Origin: Owenia fusiformis
Taxonomy: Eukaryota > Annelida > Polychaeta > Sabellida > Oweniidae
Direction of reading: 5' to 3'
Length of the DNA: 60,000 nt
Assembly: GCA_903813345.2 (NCBI GenBank)
Contig: CAIIXF020000009.1
Span: 15,899,759-15,959,758, forward strand
Part shown: one piece after another, positions 30,201 to 45,200 of the stretch
Layout of the letters: every line of letters begins with the position of its first letter
How positions within the stretch are numbered: the first letter of the stretch is position 1
Translations under genes and position numbers: made by a program
Notes under the pieces: model-generated
The model's database searches: none
What the model saw: only the letters and a program-made list of their open reading frames with translations
What the model was told of the DNA's origin: nothing

Positions 30201-33200
30201 ATTTAAGTTTAAGGGAACTTTCTCCTATACCCGCCATGCTATCTGACCCGAACGAGCCACCTGGTGGTGAATCTGGTAACTACCTACTCGCATCTGCGTT
30301 ATTGCACAGCTTTGTGGAGATAAGCCTTTGGGCCCCAATTCTTTTTTTGGGGGGGGGGGGCATCTTAGAGGTGTAAAAATTTAAACTTAAAAAAATTGAC
30401 TGTTCAAATGTAACCTTAAAATTTCACATTTTCACAATCGTGAATATGGTACATGTAAATAGATTATTTACTAGGCTGGAGCTATCTTCTATATTATCTA
30501 TACCACATACAGTATCATACTTACAAAACTACAGGTACATAGCACAAGGTCAATTTCAACCATTCAACGATTATTTTACTTACTGAAAAGTCTAGTTTGT
30601 TGTTTGTGTAGACCTCTCGTACAATCAGATCTTTGGGAGTTATGGTTTCATTAGCACTCATCAGTTCAACCCTATAACAGACACCAATGAGGTTTATCCA
30701 CTGGGAGGTTATGAATATAGCATTTATCAAACAAGGCATTAACATGCAAAATGAAAATTCATGAAAATGTGTATAGTAAAGTGCCTTTGAGATGATCCTA
30801 AAGATCCTGAGGTACATGTATCAATTAGCATGGTGATTGGTTTAGGATGTTCTCTACTGATAATTCAGTAAATTAAAGTGGACAGAATTACATGTAACAC
30901 TTACGGGACATAGTTCAACTCCACAGTTATGAAGCAGGCAAGATTCTCAATACAGTTGAATGTAACATTGATGCTTGAGCATAAGGGGTCTTCACAAAGG
31001 CCAGGGAAGGTTTGATTAAGATCAACAAAGACCCCTTTTATGCGATTCATCAGCCCCATCTTCTGTGCCTCACCCTGTAGTGTCATCAGAGTATAGTTCA
31101 CTCCAAACGAGCTCAATGTTTTTAGTGGAAGCAAGTCTAAAAGATAATTTTGAGATGTTATTATATGTTTCTTGTCACTTTGGCAAATAGTTTAAGCTTG
31201 TGAATATATGAAACATTCAAAAAACAGGTGTGAAATCAGATTCTGAATTCAAGCTTTCAATGCTACCCTTACTTAGTAACAATCATTGCACATGTTCTGA
31301 TGTTGAATTACTGACCAACCACCTTAATGCAAAAAGCCTACCTGTGCATTCTTCATATTGAAACATTGAGGGCATCAATGGGTTCCAAGATGCTGCAGCA
31401 CTGCATGTGTATAAATTGGGGACAGGATTGCAAGAGATTTGTGAGGACAGGAGGCAATTGGTTGTACAGCCATACAGTTGACTATTGTTAAAACAACTCT
31501 GGTTGCCACCGACAGGGACAGCTGGAGTGTCACATCTCCAATCTAAAACATGAAAAATATACATCTCTTTAAGATAATAAATATCTAACTAGCCTTTCTG
31601 GTAAACCATGCTTTTAATGGATATTCTAATATGATATGTGACATCATAATACAATGTAACAAGAATAATTGATTTACTGGTCTATAATTGAGTATGTATG
31701 ACCATTGGCTTTTGTCTCTCTAATTGAAAGCCCATGGTATGACCACTAAATTTCGACTGCGCAATTTCGGTCTTATTCAAATTTTAAAAATCTTATTTCA
31801 ACTTTAAAACTTCATATATTACCAAACAAAGTTCTTAGGGGTATAGAGAATCATCCATCCATTCACTGGTTCAAACTTTAAAGCCTGATGCCTTATTATA
31901 TGGATATAAGACCTCTCTATAAGAAGGAATTTTCAGTATGCCTACCAAAAATATTATTCTGTTTATTGTTAAAAGAACGGAATTTGACAAAATTTTAAAT
32001 ATTTAAGGTGCAACAATTAGTGCAGGGGGCCATTCAATGACCATCGACCAGAGTCAAAATATATTTAAGTTTGGATACTTCATCAAGACTAACATATGTT
32101 TTTATTATCTACAAAGAAACCCCATGGATGAACATTATTTCAGCTCATACTCCTCTTGAAACGTGGTGAATCTTAAAAATATATAAGTGGGACTCCCTTT
32201 ATAGAAGCTTTGAACTTAATTTACACTTCTTAATGCTGAAATTGATAGTTTATCCATACATTTTAAGAAAATAGGTATGTCAAAGAAGATGTTAAGCCAA
32301 ATATTGACCTGAAAATTAAAAATTTTCAAATTTTCTCTCTACAGTCCTTGTCGCCCCTTTAACGATAAAATCAAGATCGTTTCTTCATGTATTTGCATCT
32401 TGTCTATGATAGACCTCTCATTTGGTTGATTTTCAAAACTATAACTGACTGCACTGTAAACCCCAACCTGTAAGATTTAGTGTATATAATATGACAACAG
32501 TAAGCTTATGGATGTAGGTTAATAATTGTATCTTGTATTATAGTCATAAAGTTGTGAAAAAACTTACTACTGATGTAGACTTTAAAATTGCATTGTGCCA
32601 CATTGTTGGAAGAATCCTCAGCCAGGTAGACCACGTGGTACTCTCCCCAACTCAAACTCTCATCTGTAATAACAACTAACATTTACCCAGACTGCCAAAA
32701 AGGTAATCAGTTCTAAACTTTCATATGTTAAAAACATCCCCAAAAATTTCAGATAAATTCCTTAAACGGTTCATCTGGAAACCTGTCTCAACAAACAAGA
32801 TTTTAGGACAAAAAATCCAAAATGGCCCCTCTAACATTTACATGTACCCAGATTGCCCAAAATCTAATCAGTTCTGAACTTTTAGGATGAATAAAATTCA
32901 GAATGGCCACCTTAACACTTACCCAGAATGCCCTAAAAACTAATCAATTCTAAACTTTGAGGACGGAAAGTCAAAAATGGCCACCTTAACATTTACCAAA
33001 AATGCCCTTAAACTAATCAGTTCTAAACTTTCATAGGTAAAAACATCCCTGGAAATTTCAGATAAATCCCTGAAACAGTTTGGCTGAAAACCTGTACAAG
33101 TCTTTACTGACAGGATTTTGAGATGGAAAAGCCAAAATGCCACCTCAACATTTACCCAGAATGCCCCAAAACTAATCAGTTCCAAACTTTTGTAAGTAAA

Positions 33201-36200
33201 AACATCCCTGAAAATTTCAGATGAATCCCTCAAAGCTTGGCTGGAAACCTGTAGACAAGATATATCGGGATGTCCATCTGCCCAACCACCCACCCGACTC
33301 CCTACCCGCCCGCTGGGGAAACTGATCACAATTAATATACCATCCAAGGGTGCGATAAAAATACTTGTTCGACAAATGAAAACAATACTGAAAATTTGTT
33401 GCTGTTCAAATCCCTTTAAAATAAATGATTGATTTCATATTAAAAATTGTAGCAATTCAAAATATCTATGACTAAATTAACTACAGCTACTGACCTGGTC
33501 TATAATTCTTATAGATGTTACCATCTGAGAATTGAGGCTCTGGCCAATTAATGACACTGATACGTTCGTCACTGAAGTGGTAAATATCATCTGGACAAAA
33601 TATAACCTCAGGAGCATCACGATCTGGACATCAAATAAATGAAAAATCAGTTATTAATAAACAAAACATGTTAGTTATGTCACAGAATTGTCACTGCATA
33701 TACGACATACATATTCGTACATTCAGTATATTGATACATGATCCAGTGTATATTGATCTATTGGTATAATAACTGATAACATGCAAAATGTCATCACTTA
33801 CCATTTGTTACAGATGCCAAACGCTGACTGTGAAACACCATTCACAAAAATAACAATATGTCACCACTTGTTGTGGTGACATAACAAGTCATATGTATGT
33901 TTTTTCTATTTGAGCACAATATTCATGTTAAACAGTTCCCACCTGTGTTTTCAACCATTTGAGAAGTGGTATCAGCCACTGCACTTCCATTTATATTCTG
34001 AACTGCACCTATGCTTTCATAACCAGTCCAGTGGAGAGCCAAACCATTAGTTTGAATAAAGTTACGATTCTTTTCAACTGCTTCCACATCATTATTGTAG
34101 TCATATATGCGATTAAGAACAAAAACATTGCTCAGGTAACCATTGAAGCCCATATTCGGTATGGCACTCGATGATGTCAAATTGTATTTACTTCCAAGAA
34201 CAGTCCAACCACTGAAAGTAGAGTATCACCAAATCTTTATTTACTTTGCATCCTACCATACTATTCTTTATTTTCTATGTTACATTTGAGAAATAGAAAA
34301 ATCTGATTTTCGATCCTTCAGGAGACAATGTTTACTTTGATTTGATCTTTTACTTTGGCCCATAGTTAAATGGGATGAGAATTAAATTGCCCTTTAGTGT
34401 ATATTTGAATGTAAATTTATCAATCTTACATACATCATGGGCTTGTCCATGCATACTGTATTGTACTTACTATTGAGGAAGACTGCCACCTATTGCATAA
34501 TTACGTAAAATGCCATACTTGATGCCATCCCACCAAAGTGACACCTCCCCTGTTACTGTATTCCAAGATACCATCACAAAGTGCCATTTGCCATCATTTA
34601 TGTGAACTCCTTGGAATTGAGCACTTTTTGAAGAGGTCCCAAAAGAAACATAAACTCCAGTGTCATCTAAACGTATGAGTTCCTTTTCATCCTTGGTATC
34701 AACCCCTGAACTGTAGTAAAATATGCTAAATATTTAGTTAAGGTTGATTGTTCCAATAAATTACGACAACTCAAAAAAGTTAAACTAAATGACCGTAATC
34801 TGGAAAACAGACTTAGGAAATATTGAGTCTTTCATCCACCCTGAATTTATGCGAAAATAAAATAAAATGTAATAAAAACATGAATATAAAACGGTGAATA
34901 AACTACAAATGCAAGTGTATAAATGTGTACTGATGATGGATTTGCAAGAAAATGGCGTCACACAGTAGGGCTGATGATGTAATCTATATCTGAGGGGATG
35001 TTATTCTTACCTGCTACCAAATAAGGTGAGATATGTTCCTGTGTCACCTGGTTTAGCATATCGTACTTGAACAAATATGGTTATTTGTGTTGGACTGAGG
35101 GTGAAAGGACAGTTTAATATAGCAGTTGCATCCTTGTTAGCTGAGTAAAAGTACATGCTGTAGTCATACACAATTGCTGAAATAAAAAAAATTAGATAAC
35201 TTTAGTTGTTCCCAAACAAATCATATATCAGCCAGATTTATTAGCAACAAGCAGAAATGAATATTTTTTAAGTTTTCAATTGACCCTATGGTCCTCGAGA
35301 GATGCATTTGAAATTTTCTTAAAAGGTGATGATTTGTTTTACACATCAAGCACCCTAAAAAAAACTACATGTACATGTATATAACATATCCCTAAACTGT
35401 TGTTGCAATCCTGCCATATAATAATAGCTTCAAAAAATGATAGATCAAAATGTTGACATTGAATCTATAGTTGTACAAGTGTACACTGAATATTTATCAG
35501 TTTTTTCTCTCCAAGTGTATTGTGCACATGTACCTTTGTTGCACATCTGTCCCGTCATTGTGACATCATCACATTTGCAGCAGTACTTGCCAGTGCCATC
35601 TATACAAGTGCCATTTCCACAAGCATTCACAGGACAGTCATATATGTTAGTCTCACAGCTGAACCCAGTAAAGCCTGCAATAAACTTATCAAATTAAGAG
35701 GGATGCATAAATAGATGGGATTTTTAAAAGTATTGTACTTAAGTAGCAAAGGTTCTGATTTGAGAAAAGACCAGGTATTGTTTGACAAATGAATTGCTAC
35801 TTTCACATTAGTGGTCCCACGATACAGTATGAAATGATACAATACATCTCGATACTTACCTAGCGATACGAGCAACGATTTGATACATTCAATGTCATTC
35901 TGTTAAAAAATTTCAAACACTCACCTAAACATTACATCTATAATTATGAACGAAAATTTGTTTACTTTTTATCATTGTCGGATAAAAGACCCAAAGAATT
36001 TAATCAGTCATACTAAGAAAGAAAGAAAGGTATATTGAATACAAACTAGAACGTTAAATAATAAATAAATAATTCATATCCTGACTGAGGATCAAGTTTG
36101 TCTATTTATATTTATCCTCAATATGGGGTGCTTCAACATGAGACCCTATTTGTTGCAAGACTTATGCCTGGCACAACCATCCACATGTCATATATTATTT

Positions 36201-39200
36201 TTCATCCCTTGCTATTATTAGTGTATTTTTATGGATTAACCTTGGTTATTGATCGTCATAGAGAGTATGTGTTATCGAATGGAACAGTCTTGAATGAGAT
36301 TAGAATTATAGTTTGTGAAATGATTTATGAGTTTAAAATGTGGGTTTCATTATTAAAATAATCTACAATTTTATGTATCAACGTACGCAAGTACCATGTA
36401 CATGTACAGTAGTCTTGATTTACATATTAAAGGTAGTTAAACAGGACGAAATTTTTCATGACAGTATTCTCATGCTACTAAGTGTCATTTAATGTAACCA
36501 ATGTCCTGGTCATATCAGGCTTAAACATTACCGCAGTCATGACAGGCCTTGCAACCATTGTCATGGGTCATATAAGGCGTTAACATTACCATGGTCATGA
36601 CAGGCTTGTCATGGTCATATCAGATTTTAACATTGTCACGGTCATGACAGGCCTTGCAGTCCTTTATATTGTTGAAACTTATTTTAAAGTCAAAATAAAG
36701 AATTTAAAATTTTGACTTTTTATAACTTTAAAAGGTCACAGAAGGTCAACCAGAACGGATGTCAATTTTGGTTTCAGATTCAGAATCGTATTTGAAATGA
36801 CTGTGATAATGTATTGCAACCAGGCCTGAAATGACTGTGATAATGTATTGCAACGAGGCCTGAAATGACTGTGATAATGTATTGCAATGAGGCCTGAAAT
36901 GACTGTGATAATGTATTGCAATGAGGCCTGAAATGACTGTGATAATGTATTGCAATGAGGCCTGAAATGACTGTGATAATGTATTGCAACGAGGCCTGGA
37001 ATGACTGTGATAATGTATTGCAACGAGGCCTGAAATGACTGTGATAATGTATTGCAACGAGGCCTGAAATGACTGTGATAATGTATTGCAACGAGGCCTG
37101 AAATGACTGTGATAATGTATTGCAATGAGGCCTGAAATGACTGTGATAATGTATTGCAATGGGCCCTGAAATGACTGTGATAATGTATTGCAATGAGGCC
37201 TGAAATGACTGTGATAATGTATTGCAATGAGGCCTGAAATGACTGTGATAATGTATTGCAATGAGGCCTGAAATGACTGTGATAATGTATTGCAATGAGG
37301 CCTGAAATGACTGTGATAATGTATTGCAATGAGGCCTGAAATGACTGTGATAATGTATTGCAATGAGGCCTGAAATGACTGTGATAATGTATTGCAATGA
37401 GGCCTGAAATGACTGTGATAATGTATTACAATGAGGCCTGAAATGACTGTGATAATGTATTGCAATGAGGCCTGAAATGACTGTGATAATGTATTGCAAA
37501 GAGGACTGAAATGACTGTGATAATGTATTGCAAAGAGGACTGACATGACTGTGGTAATTCTAGCGAGATACGCAACGAACGAAATGAATTTTGAGAATGA
37601 TTTAGGCTCGGACAACCTCCGGAGATTCACGGAAATGTCCGAGCAGAAAACACCATGTTGGAATTTGCACTCGACTAACAATTACAAGTCTTGATCGAAA
37701 AGGAAGTAATTCAGCGCTCCAATACTTGCACGGATTAATGATACTGATGTAAGACACAGTTAGAGACCAAAACTAAGCCGCTGAAATCTGTATCATATTT
37801 TAAAGGTCACTATTATTCAGCTGCCCAAGTGTGCCGTGGGAAAGCTATGGTATCAAAATCCACATAGCTTTCGCAGAAAGTAACCCAGGATAATGAAAAA
37901 TTATCAATTCGACTCTTGAAAACAATAGATTATGACCCTGCCTCAACACATTTACAAAATTTGGACTTATTCTTGAGAAATGAACCTTTCTGAAATTATT
38001 CAGAGTGAGGTAAAAATATAATTTTGTTAATATTAAGGTAAATGTTATACATGTAGTCCTGGCAAAATGAGGCACTTTTTAAGTTTATAACTTTCTGATT
38101 GAATTATAAAATTAGAGTGAACCATGTTTTATTCCATTATTCCAGTTTTTTTATAGCATACCTGTGTCACATATACATTTGTGATAATTGTCCTCCATGA
38201 CACATGTTCCTCCATTGAGACATGTTGTGTTCAGACTACACATATCCACCTCATATTCACAACCAGCTCCAGTATAACCTACAAGTGCATGCACCCTATT
38301 ACACACTGCTACTCAAGTGAACAATTAATGATCTCTCCTAAGGTAGACTTTCAGTTTATATCTTAAGAATATACTTTAGTTATACCAAATTACAGTATAC
38401 AATTGTTGACCTCTCCAGAGGTCAACCGGCAAAATTGTATACCGAGACTGTAAACTGGTTGACCGAATGGAGGGGTTTTCGGAAAAGACCGACCACCGAC
38501 CAGTCACTCTCCACAGTTGGGTCCATGAATTAACAAATATAGCTATCACACCAAACAAGTTGTCACTGCGTTCTTTAAAACGTTGCCGAACTGGTTTTAA
38601 ACTGTGTCCGAACTGGATGATCGTAGCTACAACTTTACAAACTTCATGGACTTGCCCGGACCGGGAATGTGATTAACAATTTAGAATTTTTCTCTTCTGG
38701 GGGCCTTGTTACTGTAGCCAATATTGGGACAACGGTATTGGAGTTAATGCCCGGATACGGCGAACAGACATAGGCCTACGTACGGACAGAAACAGGAATA
38801 TTGTTTTCCTGTAAAATTGGTCAGTGTCAAGGTCGGTCTTTTACATAGTGGTCGGTCTTTTACATATTTTTTCAAACCCTGTTTTGAGGCTACATATGGA
38901 AAACACCGACCGGTCGGTGGGGTCAGTCTTTTCCGAAAACCCCGAATTGAGAGGTCTACAATTGTTTTGTTAGTCAGAAGAAACTAATAATACACATACA
39001 GACGACAGTCATCAATCATGGCTTCATTTCACAATCTTTTCTCCGAACCACGCCAGCAATAATTTGTTAAGAAAATAAGAAGACAGTGGTAGCTAGACTC
39101 TCTGTAGTAAATTAATGTTAATTTTGCATTTCTATTTGTATTTTTGCTATACTCGTCGTCTAGCAAAGTCAAAATATCACTTTCATCAACGTTTACAAAA

Positions 39201-42200
39201 TGTCTTCAATTTTGTTTTCTGTAAACATTGTGACGTCATATTCCCCATAATTCACAAGTGTAGTACAGTAACATACGCGGTCAATAATATGATATCCCAT
39301 GATGCACAGGTGAGGTACGGGCAAAAATGTTGACCGCTAATTGACCAATCAGATGCGAGTATTTACACTGAGGTACTAACACTACATTTTGTGTTTTTTT
39401 CTTCAAACCTCTGAATATATTTTTGCATGCAATTTCAGATCAACCCTTATATACACTAGTACATGTATGAGGAGTAAACACCTGGTAGTTTCCTGAAACA
39501 TCTTGCTTCTGGGAATGGTACACTTGAACTGTTGTCATAGCAACAGCCCAGCTTATCGATACAGTCAGCCTCCAATATCCCTGCACCACCACATGGTTTC
39601 CTGCTTCCAGGGTCACTGTAGTCACATGTGGCTGAAAAAATATATAGCCTAAAAACAACTACTTTTAGGAGGTTTTCTGAAGATGCTGACAAATAAATGT
39701 AAAGTATATAGAGATTATCCTATACGAGGTTCAGGATATTGGGATTATCCTGAGGCTAATATGATATATTTGCCCGAGGGCCGCAGGTCCCGAGGGAAAA
39801 TATATTATATTGGCCAAGGGATAGAATATTCATGTCCAGTTTTGTTATCTTGGCCGTGGGCGGATTTTCCTGTTCTCTCAAATATTCCCACATTTATTTT
39901 CTCGAATTTTTGATTGATTAAGTGGATGCTCCTTCCCTTTTTTAAACCATCAAACAGATCCCGATTGTCTGTCTTTTCTCCATTGTCGTTTACAATCATT
40001 ACGCGAACGTTACAAATTATGAACAAATACGCGAGCGGCGATTATGACGTAGCAGGCAGATATACTATATCTGCCCTCTCGGAGCTGGATGTAAAGCTAT
40101 ATCTGCCTGCTGATAAAAATATAAGTTTTTACAAACCGGCTTTATGTACCTGTAACAAGTATGGGATAAATAAAAATATCTAACTATAAATGTCTATATA
40201 GATATATATGTCTAGTTAGATATACATGTAAATATATATTGATACATGAACACAAATGTGTACAACATGTCCCCACCAATGGGTGATCTTATATACACTG
40301 CAATTTTTTTTATCCTCAATGCAAAATGGCTGTAAGTAGTAAGTAGGTGTCGAGTTAAAATCTTTCCATTCCCATCTGTATGCATTCATAAGTTATCCCT
40401 GAAAATTTGTAGGTGATATCTGGGGCCGTTTTAGAGAAAACTGTTGGATGTACGGACGGACAGACAGACAGACAGATGGACGTGCCTAGGCCGACAATAT
40501 GGCCCCACACTATGTGTTGGGGACATTATAAAAAGTGTATAGAAATATTGAAGTATAATCAGAGATTAAGAGCTACACACATGTACTTTTCAAAAATCCT
40601 TATCCAGTTTCTGTGATTTATTCACGGATATCAACATTCATCATTTGGGTCAAACTGACATTGATATGTGAACTTACGTGCTTCACTACAAGTGCATTTT
40701 GTGTCCCCGGCCACCACAGAACACACACCATGGATACATGGGTTAGAGCTAGCACAGAGGTCTGGGGCACTGGAGCAATTACGTCCAAACACACCAGCAG
40801 GACAGCTGTAACACATTTTAAGATATAGATTGAAGCATCCAAGAACATCAAATCATACTTCAATATAAGACCTCTAGCCATTTTTGAAAATGAATAAAAT
40901 GCACCTTCACACTTACCATTACCACTTATTTTCACTCCTGCCAAGATGAATTTACCATGGCAGTTGTCTACAACACTTATACTATGAAGTGGGGCTATAG
41001 AGGCAGCACAAGATTTGAAAAAAAAAACATATTTATATGATAATTTACAGGGTTGGCCAAAAAAAACAGAACCCAACTTCAAATCATGATGAAAATAGTT
41101 ACGTTCAATATGATACATTGACTTATATATCATTTTAAAGGCTAAATATTCTCAAACAATATGGTATATTAAACTATGTCATGAAATCAATAGTAAAGGT
41201 ATATTATACTTATTTGGCTTGGCTTGGCTGCTATTTAAGGTCTTTAGATTTTAGGGGGAAACAGTAAATCTGTGGAATTATGTAAACTTTTCTTTTATAG
41301 AATATCATTTTGTTAGGTGAATACATGCTTTTATATTTGCATCATTGTGTGACTAAACTTATTGAATTTCACTGTTGTTTAATAACATTTTACACTTTAT
41401 CTATTTTAACAATTTGCTCAATATACCCTCCCCCTCTGCGTCAACAATAAGCTTCAAGCGGTAGTGCCATCTATCAATTGCCTTATTGACAGATGTCTGT
41501 TGCAATACATTCCAGTACTTTAGAATTCTGCGTTTCAGCTCATCACTACTTTTTATTGGATGCTCGTGTTGTGTACACCATTTCCTTGAGATGGCTCCAT
41601 GTATGGTAATCCACCACATTTAGCATCGGGGTTGTTGGGTGGCCAAGCATCTGGATCAATCAAATTGACACCTTTGTTCGTGAAGGAATGCCAATTAAAT
41701 GTCTCCTTCGATCTGTGGGAAAAGACGCTGTCTCGCGTTGAAAAAAGAAATCCTCACCAAATATACTTTTTATGTCTTTTGACAGACCTGTTTTGAGTAC
41801 TTACTAATAATAAACAACATCGAAATTCATAAACAATAAGTCAAGTCACAAATGATGCAGATATACAAACATGTATGCACCTAGCAAAACGATATTCTAT
41901 GAATAAAAATTTCATATAATTCCAAAGATTTACTGTTTTCTCCCTAAAATCTAGAGACCTTAAATAGCAATCCAACCTCCCAAATAAGTATACTTTTACA
42001 GCACTTTTACAGTAATATACTTTTACCATTGATTTTATGACATAGTGTTATATACCAAATTGTTTGAAAAAGTATTTCCTTTAAAATGATATATAAGTCG
42101 ATGTACCATATTGAACTATTTTTATCTTGATTTAAAGTTGGGTATTGTTTTTTTGGCCCACCCTGCATATGCTTCAATAAAGTTATATGCTTCAATGAAT

Positions 42201-45200
42201 CTTTTAGTCCACAAAGGTTTTAGACTGTACATAAAAACATGATATTCTAGTTTTCACACTTACATGCATAAGTAATCATTAAAAAGGTCAATGCAAGTAG
42301 CATTGTTGTCACACAGTCCAGGTGTGCAGGTCTGTATGATGTCATCGCATTGTTTCCCTGTCCAGCCCTCCTGACATGTGCAGCTGTAGTCATTTACAAG
42401 ATCATGACACGATGCATTGTGGCGACATGGAAATGAGTCACATTCATTTATATCAACCTAAAAATTAAATAATGTATTGGAATAGAAATAAGTTAAGCTT
42501 GAACAGGTTTAGATTGTCACACATTTTGATTGTGCTAACTTCAGGTTTTGACAAGTCTACTGTAGGTTGTGAATTCAAACTGTGATAAATTCATCATTTC
42601 CAACATTACTCCCAATTGTTGAGAACAGATTCTGTTCAAGAGATGCTAAATTTTTCTAATTATGCATCATAAAATACAAATAATACAATGAATATTATTA
42701 TAGCTGTTATGAAGTACATGTTGCTCAAGTATGCAAGACTCACTTTGTAGATGGAGAATTCAATCACTTTCACAATATACATTTGACAAGTATTTTCTCG
42801 GCAACTGTCACTGAAAATTTGTGAAAAGTAACCAGAAAATGTCATTAGCAATGCACAAAAATAAGAAAGAGATCAAGTATACATGTTATGTGAGTACTAA
42901 TTAATTCAAGATAGCATGTCAAAATATCCCATACCGGAGCAACGCATGAGAACTTCATAGCTTTTGTACATGGGGAAACAATTTGACAAGTAATTTTTCA
43001 GCAATAGATGCAATTCTTTGAAAACAATAATTGAGAAACTTTAGGGTGCCTTCTGCAAGTGCTATGAATGTGAAAGTGATTGGTACCATATTATGTGTGC
43101 CTTTTTGAGTTAAAGACAGTATGTCAAAATAACCAATATCAATCGTATGATCTGTAAAATGAAGCCCTCTGATTGGTCAGTTATTGTGCTGTACCAATAT
43201 GTATTGAGACGGAGATTGTCCCCGTTGATCATCTCCGTAGCAATACAGAAAATATTGGTACGGAGGGGACAATCTCAGTAGCAATACAGAGGATCACACG
43301 ATAAAAACTTTATTAAATGAATAAATGTCTCGATATTCTGTATTGGCACTCGACTTTGTCTCGTTCCAATACAGAATTTCTCGAACAGAATATATCCTGT
43401 ATTGCAGTTCAAATCATTCAATAACTTATATTATTATATCACTATCTAGCTAGCGACAGTATGATTGGTCAAAACCGGGTCACATGTCGTGGGATATCTG
43501 GAGATATTCAATAGCAATGCTAATCAGATAAGACTACCGTGAGATATCTAGCGATATCCCACGCTCCCGGGAATTTTCAAAGAATTTGTTTTCGTTCAGT
43601 GTAAATAATTTAGTTCAGTGTAAGTCAAAATGGCAGACGAACCGAGTAGATTCGTAAAAATATCTGAAGACTTAATGACTTAATAATAATATTAGGGATG
43701 TTTAGCTAGACAGTGATATAATAAAACAAATATTTCACTCTATTTTCGGTGAATACCTGTAGCACTTTCACAAGGTGATATTCCACTTGCCCTTTGGGCT
43801 TCGTGGAATATCACTTGTGAAAGATGTACAGGTATTCACCTCAAAAGAGTGAAATATTTGTTCAATATTTCTGAAGGTGTATTTCCTGTTGGCAAGGGAA
43901 ATATGACTGAGGGAAAGATGAACATGAATTCACCGAAAATAGAATGGAATATTTGATTTATTATATCATTTGAATGTTCTACAAATTAAGTGTATTTCTT
44001 TTGAACATTTAATGCATAGATACAATACATGTGCTCGTCAGAATAGCCACTCTAACTGCAGCCACTCTTAGATGCAAGATATTGCCATCTTTCATCCTCA
44101 AAAGTCACACGTGCAAGATGACTTGTGACATCACTGTTTTATAAACATCAAGAACATGGCAACGGATGCACAATTGCTATGAGTACCCATGCTCATACTA
44201 CAAAAATAAGCTGTGACGTCATCACTCATAACAATAACAATGAAGTTTTGTTGCCGTGCGTATCCAAGTATTTTCTACAATATTGTTGTGACGTGATAAC
44301 AAAAACATAACATCTGGGACTTTCTACCGTGGTATATACATCGTGGTATATACAGTTGAAAACGAGGCTGCGGCTGGAGACTGCAGGAAACAATGAAATT
44401 CACCCTAATATTTTTAATCATGTGATCGGTTCTTATCCAATGAGAAAACGAGAAACATTTCAATGATATAATAAATACAGAATATCACATCATTTTGAGT
44501 GATATCATTTTTATCGCCGAGTTGATATCAAATATCAACACGAGTGAGCGAAGCGAATGAGTGTTGATATTTGATATCTACGAGGCGATAAAATGATATT
44601 ACGAGAAATTATGTGATATTGGGTTTATCCCATGATTACAATCACCTTGTGATATTCTGATCCAATTTCCAGGATACTGGCAGACCTATTTTCTCAAAAG
44701 AGAATAAATTATCTGACCTAATTTCCAACAATATTGTGGCGCGAAATGCAAATGTGATATCACACGGATATGCGTGAGATAAACGATATCACACGCATAT
44801 GAGTTTGATAAACGATTTTCTGGAAAATATCACAAGGATTTCAATAATATCAGAAATATCAATAGCTGTTATTGTACAGATAACACATTAATCGTGGGAT
44901 AAATACAGATATTAAACAATCACAGAATTCAATATTTGTTTTATTATTTCTTCATTAAAGTAGCACACAATATTTAAGTTAGAAGTACACAATATTGTTA
45001 TAATTATGATATGACATTAATAGTTTTAACGTCATATCATAACAATATTGCGTACCAATATTCTGTTAGAAGTCACAATCTCTGTCACACCATAACATAT
45101 ATATATATATATCTTTTATTGACTCTTTAGATGTCATGACCTGACATATTAGTCATTACAAAATGAAATTTTACAAAAACTACACTACACTACACTAATA

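Noticed and set aside
36736-37681. Three overlapping minus-strand open frames of 197-311 codons
   Set aside because: They are products of the 34-bp array read in three frames. Outside the array the frames end quickly.
42744-42810. Exon-like segment with acceptor and donor reading [12 protein letters not shown]
   Set aside because: It needs an upstream phase of 2, but exon 46416 ends in phase 0 and joins exon 42264 perfectly as FCQ-VDINEC. A decayed copy of the same stretch lies near 42970. It is more likely repeat-derived.
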